DNA of 64,000 nucleotides from Reticulitermes lucifugus (Eukaryota > Arthropoda > Insecta > Blattodea > Rhinotermitidae). Shown one piece after another: positions 1 through 13,474 of the stretch. The notes beneath the pieces were generated by a model. It saw only the letters and a list, made by a program, of their open reading frames with translations. It made no database searches and had not been told where the DNA came from. How positions within the stretch are numbered: the stretch's first letter is position 1; the number at the start of each line of letters is the position of its first letter. The stretch spans positions 41,951 to 105,950 of the forward strand of contig JAKCWW010000544.1 in the NCBI GenBank assembly GCA_026260175.1. Direction: 5' to 3'. The position numbers and the translations under genes were made by a program.

Positions 1-2320
1 TTTCAAACCTGCATTACACATTCCAGCACTTCAACTGCTTATTCTTATCCTGCACCACATATTTATGCTGTTTTCTTTCACAGAACGCAACACTTCTGAT
101 CAAATTTGTAAAACCTTGGCTGTGAGAGAAATATTGCAGATGGAAAGCTATCGCTGAGACAGAATGCGCATGTGCAGCAAATGTCTAATTATTATCATTG
201 CTATGAGAAGCAGGCAGTGAAGACTCCAATATTAAAGGCGCCATCTGGCAGCAGCGAGCGGCATAACAAGTAGGCCCTGCCTGGCCACGGCTTTCGAATT
301 ACAAATGACACGAGATTCTGACGAGCGAGTTGCTTCTAGCTGAAGTTTCCTGTCAGTGCTGTTGTACCATAATGTGCAGTTACTAATACGACTTGTCTGT
401 CTAAACTAGACATAAAATTTCCATACAAAAGGCACTGCTTACACTCCTCCAGATGTTCTAACATGTCGTTTGTAATTTTGGTATAGCAATTTCATGACCC
501 TATAAAGGTGTTAACTGTCACTATTCTTTTCTTTGTTATCTCTTTCTACATGTCGTACCAATTGTCAGGTTCTCCACGATTATGCCACCAAATTACTCTC
601 GTCTTTTCCCGAAATCATTATAATGTGCCTCTTCCATTACGGAATAATTATACAAAAATTCCTAAAAGAAGACTTCTCTTTTGTGTTCTATGGAAGAGTT
701 GCTAACTTTTGTAGATTCTGAAGTATTGATTTCGAATCTAGAAAGAGTGTGTAGCACGGAGACTTTTTTAAAACTATGCCAAAAAATGAATGTTTAACCA
801 AATTACGCGTTAATTGCATTTATTACTGTAACATTATATTGCTGATACGGAAAATGTGAGTGTTTTTACTTTTTCAAGGTCATTTTAAAGGCAGGAAAAA
901 AGAATATACCTATAAATACATGGCTTTAAAGTGCGGAGAAATAATTTACTGTTATTATTGATCCTCCGTTAAATACTAGGAAATTTTATCGTTTAAAATT
1001 ACATGTTTACCTTTGGAACAACGCAAGGACAATATTGATAAAAAAATTGTAATTACTTATAAAGAAGATGAAGGATTGAGAATTGTATGCTTTCCTTTCT
1101 TTATATTTCACAGGGAATATCTTCATACTGGCCCTGTAACCCAAACCACGCAGAAGTTTATTATTAAAAACAAAGGAGATTTTCATCAATAAATACAATT
1201 TGTATTGGACTGCATCCATTTGAATAAAAACACGCACAGACAGCCTTAAAGTGTATTTCACTAAATCAGTTACTCGTCCATGAATCTTGTAACACTGAAA
1301 AATATTATGAAAATTTCCAGTGTCGGTGGTTAAATATGACGTACTTAGAATGAGGGAAAGAGGAAAATTTCGTCCTACCATAACACTCTTTTTAAAAATA
1401 GCCTGAGTTAACTTTAGAATTATGTGTTTCCTGCAGTCCTACATTTACATAAAATCAAACTTCTTGGTTGCAATATGATTCGAAACGTATACTTCTTTGG
1501 TAATCACTCTCTTCTTGCACGAAGGTGTATCTGGTCAAACGTAATAGAGACTTAGGAACATAGACCTGAGTTTTTACTCAAATTCTTCTCAACAACAAGC
1601 AAAGTACATAAGAAAAACAAACAAATAAACATTTAGTGCCTTGGACCAAGTACTGAGAACAATTTTTCTACAACCAGCACAGAACAAAAATCTGTTTCTC
1701 GGCAGTAAAGTGGTATTATCTTTCATTTAGTTTACGTAGAGAGGCGCCAAATTGTGGACAGACGGACGGCTGAAAAGGTTTTTCCTATATTTTTCCCATT
1801 AACAAGTTGGAACGACTTTCATCCTTCTTTACTACACAACCTAGTTTCCGTCTCCCCTGCCAAAGCACACGCTCTTGTTACACTACACAGCGTTTCAAAA
1901 CTTCTAGAAATGTTTTAAGCCAAATACCTCGTCCCAAAAACACATTTTCTCTACTCTCGAGAATCCACGCCCGACACTCAGAGCTGCACAGAAATATGAG
2001 TAATGTTAAAGATCGCATCTAAGTAACCTACTATCAGTTTCAATACGTTACGACGGTACTTGTCACTGTTCTCTTCTTTTTTATGAAGTGTTTGAAATAA
2101 ATTATAATGGTGAGCTGCTTGTCCGTTCAAGTATATAGCAGTGGTGATTCTTAACTTGTTTGAAGAAGCTCTTTCAGCTTCAAAGCCTGTACAGTATCGA
2201 CAATGGGACGATTTTTCAACGGTGGCTTCAAAATTATGAGGACGATATTTGTTATGGCATACTGCAAGGAGTTATGGCAGCCGGAATAAAAGATTCTTTA
2301 GTTTTGGGTCCGACAGAAAA
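1..2320. other. anonymous AT-rich DNA
   Basis: I see no gene, RNA gene or recognisable repeat here. Open frames are at most about 124 codons and carry no motif I recognise. A locally GC-richer patch lies near positions 230-360, without a convincing coding frame. Confidence 0.6.
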
Positions 2321-2570
2321 AAGCAAAAGTAAAGCAATCCCATTACAGGCCTGGACAGGCTCTTAGGGTTCCAGGAGGTTGAGGCTCCCAGNNNNNNNNN
2401 NNNNNNNNNNNNNNNNNNNNNNNNNNNNNNNNNNNNNNNNNTTTACCCCCCAGGAAATATTCCTGGTACCCATTTCTGTTAGAGGCTGAGTCGACCCCAG
2501 GGCCGTAGGTACGACAGATAACCAGGTCCAAATCCAGGCGACTTGAGACTACCTTTATTAAAATCAAAAT
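2321..2570. repeat. dispersed arthropod repeat (SINE-like), split by a gap
   Basis: Read on the plus strand, the left part gives the peptide signature KAIPLQAWTG, a stop, then GSRRLRLP. After the gap the sequence reads PPGNIPGTHFC, a stop, then RLSRPQG. I know these strings as recurrent spurious peptides in insect annotations, produced by a high-copy repeat. The stretch TTTACCCCCCAGG followed by AGAGGCTGAGT also resembles the body of the SINE at 63.2 kb, so this is probably a related family, inferred to run on the minus strand. The right end decays into unique DNA near 2570. Family membership is from memory and was not searched. Confidence 0.7.
2392..2441. other. assembly gap (50 N)
   Basis: Exactly 50 N bases lie inside the dispersed repeat. 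A round number suggests a fixed-size scaffold gap, so the true length missing is unknown. Confidence 0.98.
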
Positions 2571-2649
2571 AAATATTATTGCATGGAATTATTACAACTT
2601 TAAAAAGATATAATACTTAAATTAAAGTTCACGCGCTTAATTAACAGTT

Positions 2650-2702
2650 GAGGATGAGGAGGATTCGAAACTCCCAAGCAGCGATTACAACAACTGCGCT
2701 TC
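2650..2702 (-). repeat. possible tRNA-like SINE head relic
   Basis: On the minus strand a B-box-like GTTTCGAATCC (2661-2671) is preceded by an A-box-like GCGCAGTTGTTGTAA. The spacing between them is shorter than in a tRNA, and no SINE body is recognisable. Weak call. Confidence 0.25.
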
Positions 2703-4046
2703 CTTTGCAATACCAATCGTTAACCTATAGATTTTACACGTACACAGTAACTTCCAAATCAAAATTCTGTACCCTCTCTTATTTCCCAGTTAGGAAAGAA
2801 AGATTGTCACTTTCTTGCCCATTTTTCCGGTTATAAAACAAAAATCATGCTTCTAAGATTCCTTAAGTATTTGACGAATTTTTACGGAACGTTGTATGAA
2901 AGGACGTAACTGCAAAGTACCCCAACTTCGCAGTACCAGCAACCAGTAATAGGAGCTTTGCAGACTTGCGAACCTGTTAGGTGGAAGCGACAGTAATGCA
3001 ACATATTTCTGGAGTTTAAAACAATACATGATAATGGACATTGGAAACAATATATATCTTTAGATACAATTTTATAAAATGTGAAATAAAAATGTGACAA
3101 CAGGGCGAAAACATTCTTTAGTTCTCAGCCTGATGGCAAGAACTAACGAAAAGAAACTATAATGACATCAATAATTATGTACTTATAAAATCGTTAGTAA
3201 ATTTATCACGGCTGTACTAAGTAAAATACGACAGCTTTTTAGCATTAACCTGAATTTATAACTCTCACTTTATAATCCTATTCAGGAGAACATCTAGGAA
3301 TTTTTAATGAGGAGCTAATACAACAATGAGACGCGGAGCTTAAGATTTCTCTGAGATTTTCACATCGTGCAGTTTGTATCATTTATTCACTAGCTGTTGT
3401 CAGAAGCAAACTCGATGGGGCTCACTGGAAACCTCGAAATTGGTTTGTAATAGAACAGGAAGCAATGTTAAATTGTAGTGCCTTCAGTACTGATTGTCCT
3501 AATACCACGCTTAATTTCGACCTACATTATACGAATTATATAACATTAGAACCTATCTGTGTGTCGTATAGACATGAGCTCTTACACAAAACCGCAGGAG
3601 AACGTACTGAATAACCCTTTAACATTCACTCATTACAAATGTAATTGCATTAGCACATTACAGTCGCAAGTCGGAAAGTAGATTCCGGATTCGTAGAGAA
3701 CAAGATTACCCTGTGTATCTGTCCGACTTAGGTTACTCCTTAACTGAATTTATGGCTTTCAAACTCTTGGCTAATTGAATGATTTTATGCTAAAATTATG
3801 AAACATTGCGTTTTAAAACTTACGGAAAAGTAGTTAAGACAATGATACACGAAAATCCGTTTTACGTCTCCCTTGTCAAATTACAAGTAAGTCTATTCGC
3901 ACGAATTCCCTAGACCTTACGGCCCAATGTTCTTAACTGAAGAAAGCGATAAAAAGTACAAATTTTATCTACAAACACTTTACACGAAATCCTCCAATGG
4001 TAATGTCTTTAATGTTCAGCAGTTTATGATAAATAAATACATAGAC
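2703..4046. other. anonymous AT-rich DNA
   Basis: No gene or repeat recognised. Frames are short and lack motifs. Confidence 0.6.
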
Positions 4047-4233
4047 ACATACATACATACATACATACATACATACATACATACATACATACATACATAC
4101 ANACATACATACATACATACATACATACATACATACATACATACATACATACATACACATACATAGATACATACATACACACATACATAGATACATACAT
4201 ACACACACACATAGATACATACATACATATATA
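4047..4233. repeat. (ATAC)n microsatellite
   Basis: A nearly pure tetranucleotide array, interrupted near its right end by ATAGATAC and ACACAC variants. A single N at 4102 sits inside the pure part, as expected from a polymerase-slippage or consensus ambiguity. The repetitive Tyr/Ile/His/Thr and Met/Cys/Val frames across it are artefacts of the repeat. Confidence 0.97.
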
Positions 4234-5540
4234 AATGGAATTTTTATTTGTAAGCTTTGAAGCGTCTCCCTTCTTTTGGGTAGTTGCTTTTATCCATTAG
4301 GGAAAAATCAAAATTGCTAATTTTTTTAATATTACAGAACTATGATATTTCTAACAGTGGAAAAAAAGCAATTCTATTTAACCTAAAAATTTTCGTCCTC
4401 ATCTCATTAAATAGAATTAACTTGGTAGAGACATAGAATAATAATAACTAAAACAATTAAGAAGTAATGTCATTGAAACCAGCTGTTGATTAACCTTTTA
4501 AATTTTAGCGGTAATAATGTGTACCATCTCTTGTGAGTTTGACGAATTCTATATTTTGCAGCACAGTGTACGTATATGCTTGCAGTGATTCTCAAAACCT
4601 TTCTACCCTCCAAACCTATACCCTGATTATTACTAATTACACACAACAACAAAATCTTTCTTGAACGGATGCAGCAGAAGAGGTAGAAGAGGTTATGATA
4701 AAGACACAGAAATAGATCGCAGAGAAGACCCACACAAGCGCTTTGAGCAATCACAAAAGGCTACTAGAAATGAATGGTAATCCTATGAAGCTAGAATTCT
4801 CACATAATGTTCAGTAAAATGCCAGTAAAGTAGTATGTAAGTTAGTATGGAAGCCCACGAAGCTACTGAATCTGCCGTTCATTGATATTTCGACGGTAAG
4901 TTTAAAATCACCACAGAAACCTAATGTTTTCATATTCTGAAAAACTTGGTCATAGGCAATTGGCGTCAGTTACATTTGTACAGCTGAACAGTCATTATCG
5001 ACTCGAGTTTCTGCATAACCCCTTTTCCTCAGTCTTATTTCTCCGTACTTCTTTTGTTTGGCCTACCCTCGAAGATTACTTTCCATGACACTTCGTCAGC
5101 ACTTTTTCATCCAAGTAAGGCCAGAGTTAGGGCTTGATTCCGAAGCAGGGGTAACTAAAAATAATTTAAAGTCCAAGAATAAAGTTCTATACCATATAAC
5201 CTCTAAACTCTCTTGACATAAAAAGGCAAACAGCTTAAGGGCGAAAGGCAAATCCGAGAGTGTTACTCCTTCTGAGTCGAAATTATTTTAACCATGAAGC
5301 AGGCAATAAAAGTTTATGAAATGAACAAAAAGGGTTTTAATGAAATAAGAACCATATTCGCATTGCCCAAGTTTTGGACTAAGAAAATGGATACTCTACA
5401 TGCAGAGAGTTTAGACAGATTGTCTGCGAGACGAATGATAAATTACAAGTTAAGACGCCCATGAACTGAGAGTTACTTTTGAAAAAATTATACAAAATCT
5501 AATTACGGATTTACATCTTCATGGGGTGATAACAACAGAA
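4234..5540. other. anonymous AT-rich DNA
   Basis: No gene recognised. The 94-codon minus-strand frame at 4470-4754 has a faint LINE-like look (KVLRI, then YRIRQTH), too weak to call. Confidence 0.5.
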
Positions 5541-5730
5541 GGTTTTGATGTGATAAACATGAATACGAATATTAGTAACATAAGCTGGTTTAGATGTGAT
5601 AAACATGAATACGAATATTAGTAACATAAGCTGGTTTAGATGTGATAAACATGAATACGAATATTAGTAACATAAGCTGGTTTAGATGTGATAAACATGA
5701 ATACGAATATTAGTAACATAAGCTGGTTTT
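5541..5730. repeat. 46-bp minisatellite, four near-identical copies
   Basis: The 46-bp unit begins GATGTGATAAACATGAATAC and ends AAGCTGGTTT plus A or T. Copies start at 5547, 5593, 5639 and 5685 and end at 5730. They look identical apart from the last base: internal junctions read GGTTTA, while the left flank and the right end read GGTTTT. Such homogeneity points to recent expansion or gene conversion. There is no long open frame through it. Confidence 0.95.
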
Positions 5731-8700
5731 GAAGGCGCGTCTACAGAATCCCCTAGACATTAAGTGCAGGAGACTAAATAAAATATTTTTATAATACAAT
5801 TTTCATTGCACAGAAAGCAAGTTGCAGTATTAATTCCATCGGACTTCTGTAAGGAAACCATCTCCAAATAGGCAAATCTCGAAGATGAATAATATATAAG
5901 GTTTAGAAAGCGAGGAAGTTGTGTAGGAAAGGTCAAGAATGTAGCTACTCAAGTTTGTACTGTTGAGGGTGGCGTGGCCAAGCCCGGCTTAGAGCATTGT
6001 GTTAAATTCGTGGGCACAAGTCAAAGAGCCACGGTAGAAGCAAACTTTGCATTCGAGATCATGAACGTGTTCCTAATTTCAATAAACGTTTCCTTCTGTT
6101 ACGACAGCGAGTCCAGTCTCTGCGGTCCACAGAAGTCGGCAGCGACTACCGCAGCCACGCCTATTCAAACAGACACTAACTAACTTTGTACAAAAGCCAG
6201 GCAGGGAGGTCTTGCGAGAAAGAGATTTGTGAGAGCTGTGGGGTTTGGGGGCGCTTGGCATTGAAGGTGAAAACAGTCGTAGCGCATGGAACAAATCTAC
6301 AGAGTACTTGCCCTACAAATTAGTAATGAGTACAGTCCATTGTTTCACATCCCCGCGTCTTTCTTACTCAGTTCTCCGGGCCCATTTCACAACCAGCGTT
6401 AAAGACTTGAGGTCATGTTTATATTAGTACTGACAAAGGCGAGACAGGGGGAAGTTAACAAATGCTTTCTCCAGCTCATTGGCACAGGACTCTTGCATTC
6501 ATTAGAGTATTACGTACTTCGTTGCGTGAGCCTAGGCGCTTATGTTTATCATTATACTCTAATTGAAACTGAGTGTAGGAACACAAAATTTTAACTTAAA
6601 GGCTTAATATATCGCACACTTCTCAAAAGAATCTGTTTAAAATTCACTGAACCTTTAAAGCAGGGTGATGGGCTGCTGTAAACATGATAACGAAGTTTCG
6701 GATGCAATTTATTAAAGAACTGAGCAACTGTCAACTTCTAAAATAATTCTTATCTACCTGTCCATTATTTTCATCCTCATGGCGTTTCTTCGGAGAAACA
6801 GTTCCATCACCAATAACGCCGTATCCTGTAACGTACATAAAAACTCTCCGCTTTGGGAACAATTTTGGCGATTGGACTTGAACTTTTAATTACACAAGAC
6901 AGAAGTTAACCAAACGCTTCTTGAGCACGGTTGTGCTCAACCTATCTATGAATCTGTCGTATCCATATGTGGCTTAGTAGTTCTCGAATGTATGAGGTAT
7001 TGTGGCTTTTAAAACAGACCCCAAAACAAGTAGCTGTGTTGATATAAATATTGTTAAATTTAGGTCGAAATCAGGCTGTGAATACAAATTATATTACGCT
7101 AGCTACTGGACCATCAGCATCACTCTTAAATAACATACAAAGTTCTAGGTAGTGCTCTCAAAGCCTAGTTCCAGGGATTTAATTTAAGTTAACTCGTGGA
7201 TTAGCGTACTACGCTCGTGAGTAATTGTCATAAATCTATTTCTACTAGAATCAGATTTGTGTTTCTTAAATTTTTAAAACTTAGGTTGTTGTTATTATTA
7301 TTATTACTGTTGTTGCTTTAGTTGGTGTATCTGCTTTTGCTTCAGCCATCAGGCTGTTAAATCAGCATATTAATAAAGAAATGAAAAATTTAAATAAATT
7401 GTACTAAATTATTAGTTGTCCGATTTGTAAGAATTAATTTACTAAGACAAGCTCCTACTTTGTTTACGTAACTTTTCTCATGGATAATCTAAAAGCATCT
7501 GCAACTTCAGTTTATCTCAATTGTTGACATATAAACTGCAGACCCAATCCTTTCGCAATGTATAGGTATGTTCACAGTCTCTCCCTACGAATTTTCACAC
7601 GCCTAACTCCAACCTTTTATCAGTTTTTCCATAAAACGTAAAGCTGAATATATATTTCATGCATCCGCCATTTTGTTTTTTGTATTCTTCAAAAGTGTAA
7701 CTTATAACAAAGACACACACACACAAGAAAACCCACACGCAGACATACATACACAAAAGCAGCACGGTGATTTTGCAAGCCTGCTTTTCCTTAAGGATAT
7801 AAATAATGTTACAAATATTAAGACATCACTGTCGCTGTAATGACAACGCACATTATGAAGGGAAAGGTAGAGTAAAATTTCTAAAAGTCTTACGTATCAA
7901 ATATATTTCAAATAATGCGCAGTGTCCAATATAATACTGTTATGTATCAAAGATCAACAATCATCACAGTAGGTTTTCTACATTTACTTATAATAAAAAA
8001 CTACAGTTTTGTCATAAATTTCTCGGTTTTAAGTTAATGCCCTCACTTTTCAAATATGCACATTTAAATACGAGGAATTTCGTACTTGTCATAAACCCTG
8101 TTGGGTGTCACTCAAAGATGAATGTGCTACATAAATTCTTCTGACTCATCAATCACGACGTTAGTGACCAGTTTGTTCTCTCAGTGATTGATGGCTTCGT
8201 TTAGCGCTACCTCGTGACATCTAAAAGTGTCCTATTGCAATTAACAGCAACAGTATATAAATTACCATATTACATTGTTAGAGAAAACCCAGAAATTTGT
8301 ATAAAATAACTGAAAACGTGTAAGTCCTGCATAAAAAAACCGGTATTACAATATCGGTAACGCTCCAAGCTAATGGCAGTATAACTAAAAAGAATCTCGA
8401 TCACAGCTTGTCTAGCATGTGTCCAATTTTGATCTAGGAAGCAGCAGTTACTAACCTCCAAAACTATAGAAGGATAGGTAACTACCAAACTTAGAAAGTA
8501 ATGCTTTTTAATAAGTAGGTTTCAAGGACGGGAGGCAGATTAAATAGGCTTCATATCGTATGCAGTAGTAGATGTCAATGCAAGCACTGTCGAATCTTCT
8601 TCGGAGATTCTGTTAAATATGAAAGCAGGTAATTTTTCACACAGCTATTTAGACAGGAGGTTAAATACGTAATCAGCAAGTACGTTAGTTTATGCAGTCG

Positions 8701-11700
8701 TTTATGGTTTGATGGCTGCCCGGTTTTCAATTCAGTTAGTTACTTTGTTGCCACCTTAACAATGGAGTTTCTTACTTAGTAGTTTAGAACTTTGTTTGGT
8801 TAATTAATTTTTTACTCATTTACTTGTTTAATAACGCCTTTTGCTCACTTTCACTTCGTTACTTACTAAATTATTTATATGACATGAAACTGAGTCGTGA
8901 TGTGGCTAAGTTTGTTCAATATTTTAGAGTTGTAGTAAAAACGTTTTATTCGTTTTGAGATAGTTACAGATCTAAAACTACTTTAATGTAGGATAAAATG
9001 CAAGTGTTCTCTATTTAAAAGTTTTGGGTTCGAACCACTTCTCTTTACAGTGTCAGGTACTTTAAATACCTATTACAATAAGGGCCCAATTTATTAGAGA
9101 GCAAGTCGTAGGAATTCAATTGAAGAGATTAAGCAGATGAAGGTGCCTCCATTTTGTTAATGACCGACCCAATCCTATAGAGTGTGTTTCGTGATTGTGT
9201 ACACTATTGCGCATTTCTAAGCAAACAACAACCCAGATCAAACTTTCCTCTTAACACCTAAGTTCCAACAAACTACATTCTAAACTCTTCTTAAAGTTTT
9301 TCAATTTACATGAACAAACCTGTTTCCCTAAACCAAGTACTGTAAACATAAAACAGATTGCAGTAAAATAAGAATCTCATTTTGAATAAATAATGTTGCT
9401 TCCCTCAGTTACCGTGTGTATCTTGGTAGTATATTCTAATTGCAATATAAATTTTTCAATCCATGAACTTTTTAAACTCCTTGGAATAAATGCACTTGGT
9501 AGCTTACGTCTCGAGCTATAGCCTCAGTCAAAGTAACAGACCTTGACCCTATCTAAGATCAGTTAAGAAGGCTTCTTCCGCTTCTCCATTAAAAAGCGGA
9601 AAAGTGTCTAAAACACATAAGATTCAAGTATCTGGGGTGTTACAATGCTTCGATTAGTAGAAAGTTTCGAACATTCCGACAAACTTCAATGGCGCCATCT
9701 TCACTGTCAAGTGACTGAAGAAAAATCTGCTAATTCTAAACGCAGGTAATTATTGACCAATCAACAGAGCGCAAATTTCCAGAAGACTTGGTACTTCAGC
9801 AAGACCGCTGTAAGAACCTAAACTTTTAATGCCTCGCTAAACCTTTAGTGAGATGTTTAAATCTTGCTGCCGTATTCTTATCGTAAAAAAGGAGCTTTGT
9901 TTTCCCGCGAAGGAAATAAGATGTGTATTTCACTTCAACTGCACCAACTTTGTCCACCGGTACACAGCCTAAATAATAGCGTAAAAATGCAGCATTTGCT
10001 CCAAGGTCTCTCTTAGTAATACACTCCAAGGCGTTGCCATTTTGTAGCAACAAACACTTCGTATGATCAAGATAAAACAGAAAATCTAAAACACTCTACA
10101 ATATTTTGTAGTGCGCTGAAATAATAATGTAATCTAATTTGACAACAATGCGATAAAGCTGTTACGTGCAGTGAAGAGAAGAGATAACTTAAATTGCAAT
10201 AAATAATCACCGTCATCATTATATATGTCCAGGAAATAAGCCCTGCAAACACTTTTGAACTTCTAATTTATCTTTCCTTCGCCTGCAGATAAAGCTCATT
10301 CCTCGTTGTATGCAAGTTAGTACTTGTTTATGCAGTCGTTCCGCGTGAGTTGCATATAAATGAGCTATCGAAAACGTTTAGATTTTATTTGCTTGTGTAC
10401 TGAATTTATCTGCTCTTTACTTAATTTGGGGTTTGATTTTGTCTTAAGCCCCCTTTCCCTGACAAAAGAAATAATCTGAATTATATTATTATTGGAGCGA
10501 ATTTGAAACTTCATCCAAACGGTGAATCTATTTTTCAAAGTCATTGTTATCTTATAGGAAGAACGCAAGTGTAATACGTTTCCAGCTCAAAGCATAAGAA
10601 CACATAATTTGCTTCGTACAGGTGGAAACGTTGGAAGTAAAAACCCATAGAATAACTAAGTCTGTTCTTAATACTAAAGTAACTATACTCTCCGGGCATG
10701 TTGATTTATCCCAATTAAATGCCTTTCTTCGAAAACTGGCAAACGTTTTTATGTAAATTAATACTCTCGGCCTTAGCATTCAAAATATTTGCTTTTTCTG
10801 TCTGCTAATGACAACTCGTGGAGGATCACTAATTTCTTATTGCGTTAATGGACTTTATCATCTGCGTGGGGACAGATCGGCTGCATTACTAAACTTAATT
10901 TTCTTGACATAAGCTTAAGTAAATATCTGATTGTGTGTGTGAAATAATAGAGCCACATGTGGAGCTGTCCAGACCATGATTTACACAAATTATTATATTC
11001 CCATTACCTACCTTTCGTAGCAAAGACCACCTCCTCCATCTGAACTTATTTGCATTTCACTCAGAGTAGCCTCCTTTTTTCTTAGTTGTTCAATTGTATT
11101 TTTTAAAAGATAAGCCCTCGCAGACGTCTACTTTACTGTAAATCCATCAACATTAATCGACATAAGAGTTTCTGATATTGTTTCCAGCACGCAATAATAT
11201 ATATGAGTGAGAGTAAACTCTAAGCTCTAAAATTAAATAAATCTAACAGAAAAGTAAATTTTGACTAAGGAATACTTGTTTTCACGCTTCATTTTTGTCA
11301 CCATTAAATAAAAGCTGGGCTGATAGATGTCAAAATAAAAGTCTATAAATATTTTCAACTAAGAGCAATGAATTCTCTACTGTTATGAATAAAGAGTAAC
11401 CCTAAAACACAGCCCGATATAAATTCACCTATCGTCAATCACTGAAACTATTTATTTCTTACATTCTGTGGATAAATCCTTTGTATTCAATGTACTTATT
11501 TTATGCACATTTGAAGTAAATTGCATTCCTTTCATAGAAATGCATAGTTTTTGTAAATACAAAAACAGGGAGATTAGCATTATTACATTTTAAATTTTAA
11601 AAAATATTCTCAAAATTTCCGTTTTTATATCAGTTCTCTTCATAAAGCAAGGAAGTGGAAATTCGGTTTTATTTAGAGAATTGTTAAATATAAGAGTTGA

Positions 11701-13425
11701 TGCTCATTTCTTTTTGTGGTCACGCGTAGTTTTCGTTTTTAAATTTATGTAACTTACGTTAACACTGAATATTTCACAGTATTTACTGAAATGCATTGGC
11801 TGCTATGACGATTAGCGTTTATTTTTCCGAAGACATTTAAACCGTAATTAAACTCTGGAATATTCTCCGACTTGTTCTCTTTCTCGGCTATTTTAATGTC
11901 TTCTCCCCTTTTCTTGGCTTGCATATGAGCATACTTCCTTAGTTATTTTTTCAATGCTAGCCTTATTTTTATATCAATGTTACGTTCATATTTCTTGTAT
12001 TTGTCATTTTAATTTGTTTCATTAATCTAGAATGCACTAACACCGTTAAATTTAGTAAAGCTTCTCAAATCGGATATTTAACCAGGTACAAATAATTTAA
12101 GTTTCGTTCCAGTAATATTACTTCGCTTTCGCTTGTACACCTCCGTGATATACGCTCTTCCTTTATCAGTTAATAGTTACACAGCCGTTCAATAAATGTT
12201 CATCTTTTATGGGATCTCTTTTCAAGACGTCGTGCCATTGGAGCTTACCCAAGGCTAGAATAAGCCTGACCAAATTCCCATATTGTATACATGTTTGTAT
12301 ATTAACTGTAGAGATGTAGTGTCCTCAAAAAATCTCATCCAACTTTGTTTCTTCCACTCGTCTGTTGAGATGCAATGGTAGTGCCACCATTCTTATTACT
12401 GGCATGTGTTTTATATATCGATATCTGTTGGAACATTACGTCACTGTGCGAAATAAAGGGGAAGGAAACTACATATTTCTCATGAATTTTAAGAAAGACT
12501 CGAGCCTTATTGAAGATGTATGGAGTTTCTTTCTTGTTTTTACTTTCAACTTCTCAGCACATGTCCGTTCCAAGTTTCTTGAGATGGGGCGACATTGGGG
12601 TTTGCTGGACAGTACAGCCATCCCGTCCTGTCCCGTGGGTTCTCATGCCACCAGTCAAAGTTTGAATGATAGTAATGTTCAGCGTGGCGAATGGAGCTCA
12701 AGTCTCAAGAGGATTCCTGCCACTGGAGCTGCACAGAGGAACGATACAGAATAAAATGCGTCCATGGCAAGTAAACCGGTTCCGAAGCCCGTCATAATCC
12801 ATAAGCGATGAAATTTCTAAATTTATAAGCAAGAGGGGCTCTTTATTCTTTGCACTATGTTCTTCCCTTTACACTTCTTATGTGGTCAATCTGAAGAATG
12901 ATACATTGTGTGGGAGTTACGCAACTTACGCCTAAATTTAATAATATGTGCCATAAAAAGAATCATTGTAGAAGAAGGATATATATGAAATGAAGACGTG
13001 CCCAGTCATTTATCTAGCCAAAATGTCCCACGTAATTTAATTTATTTTATCTCATATAATAAAACCTTTTTTCCAGTAGAAGAATAATTAGAAATAATGT
13101 GGCAGTAATTTGTCGATTCTTACTTAAAGTAGTTTACCAATTCTTAAATAAACTAAGGAAAACTACAAAATATATCACAACGATTATATCTGACCAAACG
13201 TGCAGAAAAATATCTCAACGTTACGTCAAAACGCCTCTTTATTAATTGTCTATTTGTTTAAAGCTTTTAACAGCCCAGATGTTATAGCGTTAAATAGCGA
13301 GATAGTTAGTGGTGGTGTTAAAGAAAGACTTTGTGACCAGCTTCTTACTACTTCTGCTGTTCCTTCAATTTCAGGGAGCGGACAGAAACACTATGAAGTC
13401 CCTTAAAAAATAATGTGAAGGTTCA
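5731..13425. other. anonymous AT-rich DNA
   Basis: No gene, SINE or transposon recognised over this long stretch. Minor items: a small perfect 10-bp inverted repeat (8147-8156 with 8184-8193), a short TTATTA run near 7287 and an imperfect ACAC/ATAC patch near 7711-7755. The plus-strand frames at 5974-6183 and 12365-12754 (69 and 129 codons) show no recognisable domain. Confidence 0.5.
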
Positions 13426-13474
13426 GGCTTGAACTCGAGACATCCGAACACTAAGGAATACTAAGCATTCGACC
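13426..13474 (-). repeat. probable tRNA-like SINE head relic
   Basis: On the minus strand the sequence reads GGTCGAATGCTTAGTATTCC (A-box-like), then CGAGTTCAAGCC (B-box-like, 13426-13436). The arrangement resembles the 5' half-to-T-arm of a tRNA and hence the pol III promoter of a tRNA-derived SINE. No conserved body follows, and the region would not fold as a full tRNA. Confidence 0.35.

Noticed and set aside
4470-4754. 94-codon minus-strand frame with KVLRI and YRIRQTH, faintly LINE-like
   Set aside because: Too few matching positions and no MRWAG or VGKPEG-type motif near; chance is likely.
8147-8193. 10-bp perfect inverted repeat
   Set aside because: Short, with a 27-bp loop; expected by chance in a window of this size and no context.
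9015-9050. B-box-like GGGTTCGAACCAC
   Set aside because: No A box at tRNA spacing and no SINE body.
12365-12754. 129-codon plus-strand frame
   Set aside because: No recognisable motif, and composition changes halfway along; probably chance.
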